A stretch of 36,650 nt of DNA from Planctomycetota bacterium (lineage in GTDB: Bacteria; Planctomycetota; Planctomycetia; Gemmatales; Gemmataceae), in NCBI GenBank assembly GCA_016191165.1, contig JACPPF010000064.1, forward strand, positions 1 through 36,650, given 5' to 3'. Made by a program: the position numbers and the translations under genes. The notes beneath the pieces were generated by a model. It saw only the letters and a program-made list of their open reading frames with translations, made no database searches and was not told where the DNA came from. Below are positions 16,659 through 24,166 of the stretch, one piece after another. Positions within the stretch are counted from its first letter, which is position 1; each line of letters starts with the position of its first letter.

Positions 16659-17456
16659 TTAGTATTTTGCCATTTCCACCTTCTTCGTGGCCGTGGGCAA
16701 CTTTTGCACCTCGGCGGCGGCGCCATTGAGCATCATCTTTAACTCGCTGGTAATGGCAATGAACTGCCAGCCCTCTTCAATGCGCGCGTTGGCCTCGTCC
16801 GCGCCGCCCGTGTGCAGCCCGGGCGCGACGCCGTATTTCTTGCACGTCGCCAGAATATGATCCATGGCCTCCCTGGTCGCCTTGGCGCTGGGTGGTTTGT
16901 TGTCCTTGCTTCTCATGCTGGCGGCCAGGTCGTTCGGGCCAACAAAGATGGCGTCAATTCCCGGTACGGAAAAGATCGCATCCGCGTTTTCGACCGACTT
17001 GATATGTTCGCATTGTAAAACGACGAGCAACTCCTCGTTGGCGTGTTCGTAATACTCATTCGCTGTCGCACCGAAATTGAGGGCGTGAACGCTGCCGCCA
17101 ACGGAGCGGTTGCCGAAAGGCGGATAGAGCATGGCGGCGACGGCGTCCTCCGCCTCCTGTCGGCTGTTGACCATCGGCACCACAACGCCCATGGCGCCGT
17201 TATCGAGGACGCGCTTGATGTGATCGTGCCGATTGCCAGGCACCCGCGCCAGGGCCGTGCACCCCGCGTCGGCGACGGTGCCGAAGATGTGGGCCGCGGT
17301 TTCCCAGCCGACGAGGCTGTGTTCGATATCGACGGTAAGCCAGTTAAAGCCCGCACGGGCCATGAAACGGGCCGCCGTGATCGAACCCAGCGACAGCCAG
17401 GTGCCCACTGCGGGCTGGCCGGCCTTGAGTAGTTGCTTTACCGCATTGCGACGCAT
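16659..17456 (-). CDS. HpcH/HpaI family aldolase
   Basis: A 265-aa TIM-barrel class II pyruvate aldolase or citrate-lyase-like enzyme. Family blocks: VGTWLSLGSITAARFMARAGFNWLTVDIEHS, GAMGVVVPMVNSRQEAE, the metal-site Glu region LLVVLQCEHIKSVENAD, IFVGPNDLAASM, and GLHTGG near the end. Relatives cleave 2-keto-4-hydroxy acids (HpaI-type) or act as 2-dehydro-3-deoxyglucarate aldolases; the exact substrate is undefined. The ATG at 17456 is preceded by GGAGAGGGATC; a longer frame starts at 17474. Confidence 0.88.
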   Translation of the reverse strand: MRRNAVKQLLKAGQPAVGTWLSLGSITAARFMARAGFNWLTVDIEHSLVGWETAAHIFGTVADAGCTALARVPGNRHDHIKRVLDNGAMGVVVPMVNSRQEAEDAVAAMLYPPFGNRSVGGSVHALNFGATANEYYEHANEELLVVLQCEHIKSVENADAIFSVPGIDAIFVGPNDLAASMRSKDNKPPSAKATREAMDHILATCKKYGVAPGLHTGGADEANARIEEGWQFIAITSELKMMLNGAAAEVQKLPTATKKVEMAKY

Positions 17457-17480
17457 GATCCCTCTCCGTTCCAAAAAATG

Positions 17481-17678
17481 TTAATCTTCATAATACCGTG
17501 GCCGCGGCGGCGGACGACGCGGAGCCTTCTTCTTCCGAGGGACCGACACGTTGGCACCGCCCGAGGGAAGCTCGTCGTTGACGATATCCGCCTCCTCGTC
17601 GTGATAATGCGCGTCCTGATATTCGTGCTCGGGAGTTGCCGTGAAATCTTCGGGCATTTCATTCGGTGGCTCGACCAT
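17481..17678 (-). CDS. Small hypothetical acidic/basic-tailed protein
   Basis: A 65-aa frame (MVEPPNEMPEDFTATPEHEY) with an acidic His/Glu/Asp-rich first half and a basic Pro-Arg tail (PRKKKAPRRPPPRPRYYED). It is low-complexity, so probably disordered. It sits 24 nt upstream of the aldolase gene on the same strand. No strong ribosome binding site. It may be a real small planctomycete protein, but support is modest. Confidence 0.4.
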   Translation of the reverse strand: MVEPPNEMPEDFTATPEHEYQDAHYHDEEADIVNDELPSGGANVSVPRKKKAPRRPPPRPRYYED

Positions 17679-17833
17679 GATTTGTCTCGCGAAAGCCTGA
17701 TTTCTCCGGCGCGAAAAATCCACCGCCCGCGCCCACTGCCAGGCGGCTCTTCACGCCTGTAATATAAAATCATGGCGCGGCCGGGCAGAGTCAAGCGAAA
17801 AAAGCCTTCGCCGCGAAAGCCCCGGAATAACCC

Positions 17834-18823
17834 ATGAATGACGACCTTCGAGAGCGGGACCGCCAGGTGCAAACGATTCGAGGCCGCCTCGACCCGCTGT
17901 ACGCGCAGGTCGCGCGCGTCATCATCGGTCAACGTGAACTCGTGGATCGCCTCGTCCTCGGCTTGCTCACCGGCGGGCACATGCTGCTCGAAGGCGTCCC
18001 AGGCCTCGCGAAGACGCTCGCGGTGCGCACCCTCGCTCAAGGCCTGCACCTGACGTTCCAGCGCATCCAGTTCACGCCGGACCTGCTGCCCGCCGACGTC
18101 ATCGGAACCCAGATTTACAATCCGCGTTCGGGCGAGTTCACGATCAAGAAGGGGCCGGTGTTCGCCAACTTCGTCCTCGCTGACGAGATCAACCGCGCCC
18201 CCGCCAAGGTGCAAAGTGCCCTTTTGGAGGCGATGCAGGAAAAGCAGGTCACGATTGGCGACCATACCTATGCCCTGGAGCAGCCCTTCATCGTGCTCGC
18301 AACGCAGAATCCGATCGAGCAGGAGGGGACCTATCCGCTCCCCGAGGCCCAGGTCGATCGTTTCATGCTCAAGTTGCACTTGACCTATCCGAGCAAGCAG
18401 GAGGAACTGGCGATCCTGGACCGCATGGCCCAGATTGAGCCGGATGTCGCCGTGACGCCGGTGCTGTCGGCTCAGGATATTTTTGAGCTCCGCACCGCGA
18501 TTGACGGCATCTACCTCGACGACAAGGTGAAAAAGTACATCGTCGAGATCGTTCACGCGACACGTAGGCCGAAGGATTACGGCCTGAATCTGGAGTCATA
18601 CATTCAATACGGCGCCAGTCCGCGCGCGACGATTTTTTTGACGCGCGGCGTCAAGGGGCAAGCATTCCTGGAAGGCCGCAGCTATGTCACCCCGCAGGAT
18701 GTGAAGACGATCGGGTATGACGTGTTAAGGCACCGCGTCACCATCACCTATGAAGCGGAAGCCGAGGACATGACCTCGGAACATTTGTTGAAGAAAATCT
18801 TCGATCAGGTGAAGGTGCCTTGA
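17834..18823 (+). CDS. MoxR family AAA+ ATPase
   Basis: A 329-aa ATPase. Walker A GVPGLAKT lies at residues 54-61, Walker B VLADE at about 114-118, the sensor I region is FIVLATQNPIEQEGTYPLPEAQVDRF with the arginine-finger segment EAQVDRF, and the C-terminal lid includes YGASPRATIFL. MoxR proteins act as chaperone-like ATPases, usually with a DUF58/VWA partner encoded next door; no such partner follows here (the next gene is the cytochrome/WD40 protein 326 nt away). Confidence 0.92.
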   Translation: MNDDLRERDRQVQTIRGRLDPLYAQVARVIIGQRELVDRLVLGLLTGGHMLLEGVPGLAKTLAVRTLAQGLHLTFQRIQFTPDLLPADVIGTQIYNPRSGEFTIKKGPVFANFVLADEINRAPAKVQSALLEAMQEKQVTIGDHTYALEQPFIVLATQNPIEQEGTYPLPEAQVDRFMLKLHLTYPSKQEELAILDRMAQIEPDVAVTPVLSAQDIFELRTAIDGIYLDDKVKKYIVEIVHATRRPKDYGLNLESYIQYGASPRATIFLTRGVKGQAFLEGRSYVTPQDVKTIGYDVLRHRVTITYEAEAEDMTSEHLLKKIFDQVKVP

Positions 18824-19149
18824 GTTCTCGCTCAAAGCAAGCGGCCGAAAAAAAACGGCCGTGAAACGCCCGAGGCACAGCACGAGTTCGTTTGCGATGC
18901 TATTCATAATCCGTAGGTTCTGCCTGTTGGTGCCGCCGGGTTGGCCGAGGGTGCAAGCGGTGGCTTGAAAATCGCTGAGGATTGCAATGCTTCTGACCTG
19001 ACATGCCGACAATCGACACGGGGAAAATTTTCTTCTCGCATTCCCTATCACCTTGTTTATAATGCAACGTAGTCACCCGCCTGCGCGCAAGCGCCGTTTG
19101 GTAAACAATCCCGCCGCCTTGGCTTCACGTTTCTTGCAGGAGTTTCGCA
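18824..19149. other. 326-bp intergenic gap before the cytochrome c/WD40 gene
   Basis: No gene seen. It contains a small hairpin CGGCCG-A8-CGGCCG (18842-18861) shortly after moxR and a TATAAT at 19058-19063 that could be a -10 element for the downstream gene, without a clear -35. Confidence 0.45.
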
Positions 19150-20640
19150 ATGGTTCGGCAACGCTTTTCTTGTTACTGCATTCTGTGCGTCGCGTTGGGG
19201 CTGGCGCTGGCCTGGTTGTTGTTCGTGTCGCCTTCGTCCGTGCACGCGCAAGGCGTGAAAGGGCCGATCAGCTTCATCAACGACGTTGCGCCGATCCTGC
19301 AAAAAAATTGCTTCGCCTGCCATGACGCCAAGAAGAAGAAGGGCAAGCTGGAAATGACGACCTATGAAACGTTTCGCAAGGGCGGCAGCAAGGATGATCC
19401 GATTTCGCCGGGCAAGTCGAAGGAAAGCCTCTTGATGGATTTGCTGATTTCCAAGGGGAAAGACCGGATGCCGCCGCTGGATGCGGGGGATGCACTCAAG
19501 AAGGAGCAGATTGCCATCATCGCGAAGTGGATCGACGAGGGAGCCAAACTCGACAAGGGGCTGGACGCCAAGGCCGACCTCGTGCGTGAATTGCGCGTTC
19601 GATACGTGCCGCCGCTGCCGTTTGTGTCGTACAAGTTTCCCGCCCTCATCAACGCTCTGGCGTTCACTCCGGACGGCAAACGCGTCGTCGTGGGCGGCAA
19701 CCATGAACTGACGATCTGGGAAGCGCAGACAGGCAAACTGGTGCGCCGCGTCTTCACCCGGGCCGAACGGGCTCACGCCATGGCGTTTCTGCCCGATGGC
19801 AAGCTCGTGGTCGCCGGTGGACGACCAGGCCAGGAAGGCGATGTTCGCATCTACAACATCGATGCTGGCACACCGAAGATGTATGGCGGGGTCCCGGCCG
19901 TCGATGGCGTTAACGACCCGGTGGTCATGCTCAAGGATCTCATCCAGGTCGAGGATTCGATCCTTGCCCTGGCCATCAGCAAGGACGGCAAGAAAATCGC
20001 CTCCGGCGGCACCGACCGCATTGTCCGCGTATTCGATGTCGCCACCGGCAAGATGGAACACGCCGTCGAGAATCACGCCGACTGGATTCTCGGCGTCGCG
20101 TTCACGCCGGACGGTAAGGGCATCGTGACGGCAAGTCGCGACAAGACCGCCAAGCTCTGGAACCTCGAAACCAAGGAATCGATGCTGACTTTCCCAGGGC
20201 ATCAAAACATCGTCAACAACGTCGCCATCACGCCGGACGGCAAGTTCGGGCTTTCCGCGGGTGAGGACGGCTCCATTCGCAGCTGGCAGGCGGATGACAA
20301 GGCCAAGAGCATTGGCAAACAGGCCAAGGCAATGACCGGGCACAGCAAAGCCGTGTTCCGCCTCGCAACCTCGTTCGGCGGCAAGGTTCCCATTCTCGCC
20401 TCATGTGGGCAGGACATGACCGTGCGCCTGTGGAACCCGGTTTCGGGCGCAGCGATCAAATCAATGACCGGGTTGACCGACTGGGTCTACGCGGTCGCCC
20501 TGAGCAACGACGGCCAGTTCGTCGCCGGCGGCGCCGCCAATGGCGAAGTGCGCGTGTGGAAAACCGATGGCACAGCGGTCAGCAACTTCAACGCGACGCC
20601 GGGGTTTGTGGCGCCGAAGGTGGAGGTCAAGAAGAAGTAG
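19150..20640 (+). CDS. Secreted cytochrome c (PSC1-type)/WD40 repeat fusion protein
   Basis: A 496-aa protein with an N-terminal signal or anchor (CILCVALGLALAWLLFVSPSSVHAQ). Residues about 40-130 form a planctomycete cytochrome C domain with the haem site CFACH and a downstream RMPP that may supply the axial Met. About six to seven WD40 blades follow (VNALAFTPDGKRVVVGGNHELTIWE-type, GVAFTPDGKGIVTASRDKTAKLWN, NNVAITPDGKFGLSAGEDGSIRSW). AGGAG lies 6-7 nt before the ATG. This fusion is characteristic of planctomycetes; its electron partner and task are unknown. It is probably periplasmic. Confidence 0.9.
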   Translation: MVRQRFSCYCILCVALGLALAWLLFVSPSSVHAQGVKGPISFINDVAPILQKNCFACHDAKKKKGKLEMTTYETFRKGGSKDDPISPGKSKESLLMDLLISKGKDRMPPLDAGDALKKEQIAIIAKWIDEGAKLDKGLDAKADLVRELRVRYVPPLPFVSYKFPALINALAFTPDGKRVVVGGNHELTIWEAQTGKLVRRVFTRAERAHAMAFLPDGKLVVAGGRPGQEGDVRIYNIDAGTPKMYGGVPAVDGVNDPVVMLKDLIQVEDSILALAISKDGKKIASGGTDRIVRVFDVATGKMEHAVENHADWILGVAFTPDGKGIVTASRDKTAKLWNLETKESMLTFPGHQNIVNNVAITPDGKFGLSAGEDGSIRSWQADDKAKSIGKQAKAMTGHSKAVFRLATSFGGKVPILASCGQDMTVRLWNPVSGAAIKSMTGLTDWVYAVALSNDGQFVAGGAANGEVRVWKTDGTAVSNFNATPGFVAPKVEVKKK

Positions 20641-20661
20641 ATGGCCGATACCCGCACGCTA

Positions 20662-21390
20662 TCACTCCAGCACTTTCCGCCAACGCTGTGGAATATTTGA
20701 GAATGAGGCCTGATAGGTCGTCTCTAGCGGGACAAGGACATGGTTGTCCGGCTCCACGAACAGCGGCATGTCCGGCAGAGAATCGCCGACAGCGATGGGC
20801 TCGATGTAGGCCCGTGTCATCATGCCGGCTTCGTAGGCAACCAAAGTTAGGCGCTTGTCGGCCGGCAGGTGAAATGGTTCGTCCTGAAGTTCTTCCCAAA
20901 TGGCGCCATGAATGCCATTCGGGTCGCGCCGACCCGGAGGGTAAGGGTCGACGATCAGCAGGTGGATTTGACTATCCAAAAACTCAAACGCCTTTTCCAA
21001 AAAATCTGGGAATGCCTTTCGGCTCGACTTGTTTCCAAGGGACATGATTTCCAGCAACGCGACAAAACGGTCGCCGCTCACGTGGCGAATGGCAATCGAA
21101 CTCTTTTTTCGCCGATAGAACTCGGCATCGGGAACCTGGGCCACGAAACGCGTGGCGGGACGCGTTCGCGTGAGAATGCCGCCAGCACGGGGTGGATCCC
21201 GTTCGTCGGAGTCTGGGGCCTGCAAGGTAAGGATGGCAGGGCCAAACCCAGCCGCCTGTTGTTCGGCAAGCGCGTAGTATTCCGACGGCAACAGCCCACG
21301 ATTCAGGGCGCGCGCAAGCTCGGTAATCCAATCGTGGTGAAACGCGTGAAAAATGCCCGCATCAACGCGAGTCCAATCGTGCATCGGCAT
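20662..21390 (-). CDS. DUF4058 family protein
   Basis: About 242 aa beginning MPMHDWTRVDAGIFHAFHHD, the characteristic opening of the DUF4058 family common in planctomycetes. Later family-like stretches are RRKKSSIAIRHVSGDRFVALLEIMSLGNK and VDPYPPGRRDPNGIHGAIWEEL, and the C-terminal VLVPLETTYQASF. Parts (RFVALLEIMS.NK) recall a PD-(D/E)xK-like fold, but no activity is established. The ATG at 21390 follows GGGGGG; the frame stays open upstream to 21663, where it would run antisense through the riboswitch. It is divergent from the riboswitch operon. Confidence 0.82.
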   Translation of the reverse strand: MPMHDWTRVDAGIFHAFHHDWITELARALNRGLLPSEYYALAEQQAAGFGPAILTLQAPDSDERDPPRAGGILTRTRPATRFVAQVPDAEFYRRKKSSIAIRHVSGDRFVALLEIMSLGNKSSRKAFPDFLEKAFEFLDSQIHLLIVDPYPPGRRDPNGIHGAIWEELQDEPFHLPADKRLTLVAYEAGMMTRAYIEPIAVGDSLPDMPLFVEPDNHVLVPLETTYQASFSNIPQRWRKVLE

Positions 21391-21474
21391 GGCAAACCCC
21401 CCGGTGGGATGGCGACCCACAAGGATTATTGTAAGCCAGTTTTGAACATTTCCCTGAAAATTGCCGAAAACCCG

Positions 21475-21503
21475 TTGCCCCTTACCCGGTCGTCGCTTAG
21501 AAT
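21475..21503 (+). promoter_or_regulatory. Candidate sigma-70-like promoter of the SAM-riboswitch operon
   Basis: TTGCCC (21475-21480) and TAGAAT (21498-21503) are separated by exactly 17 nt. Transcription would start near 21510, about 18 nt before the riboswitch P1 stem. Confidence 0.5.
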
Positions 21504-21527
21504 CTCGGTAACAACTTGGTTTTCGGT

Positions 21528-21634
21528 ATCTTATCGAGAGTGGCTGAGGGAAGGGCCCGTTGAAGCCACAGCAACCGGTCGCGCTTTGCGATGCTGGTGC
21601 TAACTCCCCCCGGTTTGTCCGGGAGAGATAAGAT
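21528..21634 (+). ncRNA. SAM-I riboswitch (S-box leader)
   Basis: The conserved S-box elements occur in order. The P1 5' strand ATCTTATC pairs with the 3' strand GATAAGAT (21627-21634). GAGAG, GGCTGAGGGA and GGGCCC form the P2/kink-turn region; TGAAGCC and GCAACC form P3 and the SAM-contacting segment. GGTGCTAACTCC then leads into the P4 stem (CCCGG-TTTGT-CCGGG). All parts fit the SAM-I consensus as I know it. SAM binding would reduce expression of the downstream operon. The cargo starts 177 nt later with a threonine-synthase-family gene, which marks the operon as part of methionine/SAM metabolism. Confidence 0.93.
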
Positions 21635-21658
21635 CGTGCAACGCACGCATTTTTCTCT
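21635..21658 (+). terminator. Possible expression-platform terminator of the SAM riboswitch
   Basis: Directly after P1 comes CGTGC-AAC-GCACG (21635-21647), then CA and TTTTT (21650-21654). The stem has only 5 bp, but its position next to the P1 3' strand is where a SAM-I terminator switch is expected. Control could instead act further down at the hairpins of 21692-21798. Confidence 0.35.
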
Positions 21659-21691
21659 AACAATCCTCCAAGATACCTGCCGGTTCATTAA

Positions 21692-21798
21692 CCAGCCCCA
21701 TGCGCAAGCATGGGGGGGCGTTTAATATGCCTGCCCGTGGGGCTGGTGATGGTGTTCCATAATAGTTTGTCCAACCCCACTCTTGCGCGTGGGACTGG
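21692..21798. repeat. Cluster of CCCCAYGC-type palindromes in the leader
   Basis: The cluster includes CCCCATGC-GCAA-GCATGGGG (21696-21715), then GTGGGGCTGGTGATGGTGTT (from 21737) and a second, imperfect hairpin CCAACCCCACTC-TTGC-GCGTGGGACTGG (21771-21798). The phrase CTGGTGANGRTGTTCCAT occurs twice; its second copy (21794-21811) carries the ribosome binding site GAGGA and the A of the start codon of the next gene. A related hairpin lies at 36103-36122. Confidence 0.6.
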
Positions 21799-21810
21799 TG
21801 AGGATGTTCC

Positions 21811-23073
21811 ATGAGCGATTTCGTCCGCGGTCTCAAGTGCCGACTGTGCGGGAAGGCGTATCCCAAGCAACCCCTCAACTATTGCGAAGACGATTTCGGC
21901 CCCCTCGAAGTCGATTACGATTATGCCGCGATCAAGGAATCGATCCATCGCGGCAAGATTGAGATGCGGCCCTTCAACATGTGGCGTTATCGCGAGCTCT
22001 TGCCCATTGACGGCGAGCCGACGGTCGGCCCGCTCGTTGGCGGCACGCCGCTTGTCAAGGCTCATCGTCTTGCCGAGGCGCTCGGCGTTGCGAACCTTTG
22101 GATCAAGAACGACGCCGTCAACTTCCCGACGCTCTCGTTCAAGGATCGCGTCGTCTCGGTCGCGTTATCCAAGGCGTGTGAGTTTGGTTTCACGACCGTT
22201 GGCTGTGCGTCAACCGGCAATCTCGCGAACAGCGTCGCCGCCAATGCCGCCCAGGCTGGGCTAAATACCTACATCTTTGTGCCAAGCGATCTGGAGACCG
22301 CGAAGATCATCGGCACGACCGTCTACGGCGCGAAGCTGATCGCGGTCAAGGGGACCTACGACGACGTCAACCGCCTGTGCAGCCAGGTTGCCGACCGCTA
22401 CAACTGGGGTCTCGTCAACGTCAACCTGCGGCCGTTCTATGCGGAGGGTTCCAAGACGTTCGGGTTTGAAATCGCCGAGCAGCTCGGCTGGCGCACGCCG
22501 CAGCATGTCGTCAGCCCGATGGCGGGGGGCAGCCTGATCGGCAAGATCCACAAGGCGTTCGACGAACTATATAAGGTCGGTCTGTTAAGCCGCGACCCGA
22601 AGGGGAACGTGAAAATCTACGGCGCCCAGGCGACCGGTTGCAACCCGATCACTGCCGGTATCAAGGCGGGGCAGGATTCCCATCGGCCGGTGCGCAAGCC
22701 CAACACCATCGCCAAGTCGCTTGCCATCGGCGACCCGGCGGATGGCTACTTCGCCATCAAAGTCATGCGCGAAACCGGCGGCTGCGGTGAAGACGTGAGC
22801 GATAAGGAAATCGCCGAGGCCATGTTGTTGTTGGCGCAAACCGAAGGTATCTTCGCCGAGACCGCCGGCGGCGTAACGTTGGCGGTGACGCAAAAGTTGA
22901 TCGCCCAGGGCAAGATTCCACGCGACGAAGAGATCGTCATCTGCATCACCGGCAACGGCCTGAAGACGCAGGACGCCATCGCGGGGATTGTCGAGCAACC
23001 CGTCGTCATCCGCCCCAACATCGACGACTTCGCCGCTGTGCTGGACGGTAAACGCGAACCGGTTCTTGTGTAA
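21811..23073 (+). CDS. thrC: Threonine-synthase-family PLP enzyme under SAM-riboswitch control
   Basis: A 420-aa fold-type II PLP enzyme. The N-terminal ribbon has Cys10, Cys13 and Cys25 (the fourth Cys common in relatives is Asp here). The PLP Schiff-base Lys111 is in LSFKDR; the phosphate/substrate loop is STGNLAN (134-140); the Gly-rich region is SPMAGGSLIGK. By homology it acts on O-phosphohomoserine. The SAM-I leader and the sulfur-carrier genes behind it suggest it may instead make homocysteine (or do so in addition) by adding carrier-bound sulfur; that is inference. The ATG at 21811 follows GAGGA by 8 nt. It stops before a paired palindromic repeat. Confidence 0.88.
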   Translation: MSDFVRGLKCRLCGKAYPKQPLNYCEDDFGPLEVDYDYAAIKESIHRGKIEMRPFNMWRYRELLPIDGEPTVGPLVGGTPLVKAHRLAEALGVANLWIKNDAVNFPTLSFKDRVVSVALSKACEFGFTTVGCASTGNLANSVAANAAQAGLNTYIFVPSDLETAKIIGTTVYGAKLIAVKGTYDDVNRLCSQVADRYNWGLVNVNLRPFYAEGSKTFGFEIAEQLGWRTPQHVVSPMAGGSLIGKIHKAFDELYKVGLLSRDPKGNVKIYGAQATGCNPITAGIKAGQDSHRPVRKPNTIAKSLAIGDPADGYFAIKVMRETGGCGEDVSDKEIAEAMLLLAQTEGIFAETAGGVTLAVTQKLIAQGKIPRDEEIVICITGNGLKTQDAIAGIVEQPVVIRPNIDDFAAVLDGKREPVLV

Positions 23074-23081
23074 TAACTGGC

Positions 23082-23160
23082 AAGCCCAGGGGTGAGCGCA
23101 GTGAACCTCTGGGAAACGCACGCTCCATCTCAGGGGTTCGCTGCGCTCACCCCTGGGTTT
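23082..23160. repeat. Head-to-head pair of TGAGCGCAGCGAA palindromes (REPIN-like)
   Basis: The plus copy at 23082-23112 is AAGCCCAGGGG, centre TGAGCGCAGTGAA, then CCTCTGGG. The inverted copy at 23131-23160 reads, on the minus strand, AAACCCAGGGG followed by TGAGCGCAGCGAA and CCCCTG. Each copy is a hairpin, and the two copies also pair with one another over about 28 nt. It lies between the PLP enzyme and sulfur-carrier genes; the carrier start is 5 nt downstream. Confidence 0.85.
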
Positions 23161-23164
23161 GTTG

Positions 23165-23446
23165 ATGAAACCTATGCCAATCCAAGTTCAGATCCCGCAA
23201 GCGATGCGGCAACATGCCGACGGGCAAGCGTCCGTCGATTTGCCCGGCGCCAACGTCCAGCAAGTGCTCGACGCGCTCGGGGCCAAGTTCCCGAACATCG
23301 TCGGCCGAATTTTCGAGGCCGGCCAGGTTCGCCGCTTCGTCAATATCTACCTCAACGACGAGGACATCCGCTACCTTGACAATCTGCAAAGCGCGACCAA
23401 GGACGGCGACGTCGTCGCAATCATCCCCGCCGTGGCAGGAGGCTAA
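23165..23446 (+). CDS. MoaD/ThiS family sulfur carrier protein
   Basis: A 93-aa beta-grasp protein ending in the AVAGG tail required for C-terminal adenylation and thiocarboxylation. Family features: MPIQVQIPQAMRQHADGQASV, the VQQVLDALGAKFPNIVGRIFE helix, RFVNIYLNDEDIRYLDNL and GDVVAIIPAVAGG. It belongs with the activating enzyme at 24417. CysO of mycobacteria and HcyS of Wolinella are carriers of this kind used for cysteine and homocysteine synthesis. The start is ATG 23165 or ATG 23174; a weak TTG at 23159 is also in frame. It ends 1 nt before the next gene's start. Confidence 0.9.
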   Translation: MKPMPIQVQIPQAMRQHADGQASVDLPGANVQQVLDALGAKFPNIVGRIFEAGQVRRFVNIYLNDEDIRYLDNLQSATKDGDVVAIIPAVAGG

Positions 23447-23447
23447 C

Positions 23448-23837
23448 ATGGCAGATTTTCCCGAGCCCGCGGATGAGCGTGGCGATTCCGCCGAGTCCTG
23501 TTCCGACGTTCCCGACGGCGCCGCCGTCTTCCCCCTAATCCCCGACGAACTCGGCATCCACCCGCTTCTCCTTGCCGTCATTCACGCGGTCGTTTTTTTC
23601 GACGGCTCCGACGTCGAGGTTATTAACGACGCGGCCGCTAACGAAGCCCTCAACTATTTCGCGACTTATTTGCAACGTTTACGCGGCCCTGATCTCATGC
23701 GCATCCGCGAGGACATGGATTGCCTGATCGCGTTCGGCAAACAAGAAGGCTGGCCCAAGGAGGAGATGCAGTTCTTGCAGGGGTTCTTGAAGGAGTTTGG
23801 CGTTGGTCAGGGTAAGGTCCAGCAGGACGTGTTATAA
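23448..23837 (+). CDS. Hypothetical protein in the sulfur-carrier operon
   Basis: A 129-aa acidic protein (MADFPEPADERGDSAESCSD start) with an excellent ribosome binding site (AGGAGG, 6 nt before the ATG) lying in the last codons of the carrier gene. The N-terminal ~25 residues look disordered; residues about 30-120 are mostly helical (LHPLLLAVIHAVVFF-like, then LNYFATYLQRLRGPDLMRIREDMDCL, KEEMQFLQGFLKEF). No JAMM protease motif (HxH-x-D) and no known family seen. Its place between carrier and activating enzyme suggests a role in the same pathway. Confidence 0.75.
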   Translation: MADFPEPADERGDSAESCSDVPDGAAVFPLIPDELGIHPLLLAVIHAVVFFDGSDVEVINDAAANEALNYFATYLQRLRGPDLMRIREDMDCLIAFGKQEGWPKEEMQFLQGFLKEFGVGQGKVQQDVL

Positions 23838-23869
23838 TGGTTCGATGAATGCATTAGGAGGTTTCGACC

Positions 23870-24166
23870 ATGACCAAGATCGTGTTGACGCCGGATCAAG
23901 CCAAGCTTTATCACCAGGCGCGCGAGCCGGTGCAAATCTGCGATTCGCACGGCACAGTGATCTGCACGGTGCCCCCCGTTTTGTCTGCCGAATACATCGC
24001 TGAGCTGGAGCGCCGGACGGCAAGTGAACCGTCCTATTCCGGAGACGAAATTCAGGCGATGTTTCGTTTCCTGGAAGAGTCATGGTCCAAGGAGGGGGCC
24101 TTTGACGAGCAACGCATGAACCAGCTTCTGGACCAGTTCGATGTCCAAAGAAAGCATGACGCATGA
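23870..24166 (+). CDS. Antitoxin-like protein of a putative toxin-antitoxin pair
   Basis: A 98-aa protein starting MTKIVLTPDQAKLYHQAREP after TAGGAGG. The opening, with PVQICDSHGTVICTVPP, resembles small planctomycete antitoxin partners of RelE/ParE-like toxins. The C-terminal half is a charged helix that could neutralise a toxin. Its TGA overlaps the ATG of the next frame by 4 nt (ATGA), the usual coupling in such pairs. The family assignment is by pattern only. Confidence 0.6.
   Translation: MTKIVLTPDQAKLYHQAREPVQICDSHGTVICTVPPVLSAEYIAELERRTASEPSYSGDEIQAMFRFLEESWSKEGAFDEQRMNQLLDQFDVQRKHDA

Noticed and set aside
18842-18861. CGGCCG-A8-CGGCCG as a terminator of moxR
   Set aside because: The stem is only 6 bp, the A run is in the loop, and no T run follows.
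19057-20343. 428-codon minus-strand frame
   Set aside because: Antisense to the cytochrome c/WD40 gene; the repetitive Asp/His-rich translation mirrors the WD40 repeats.
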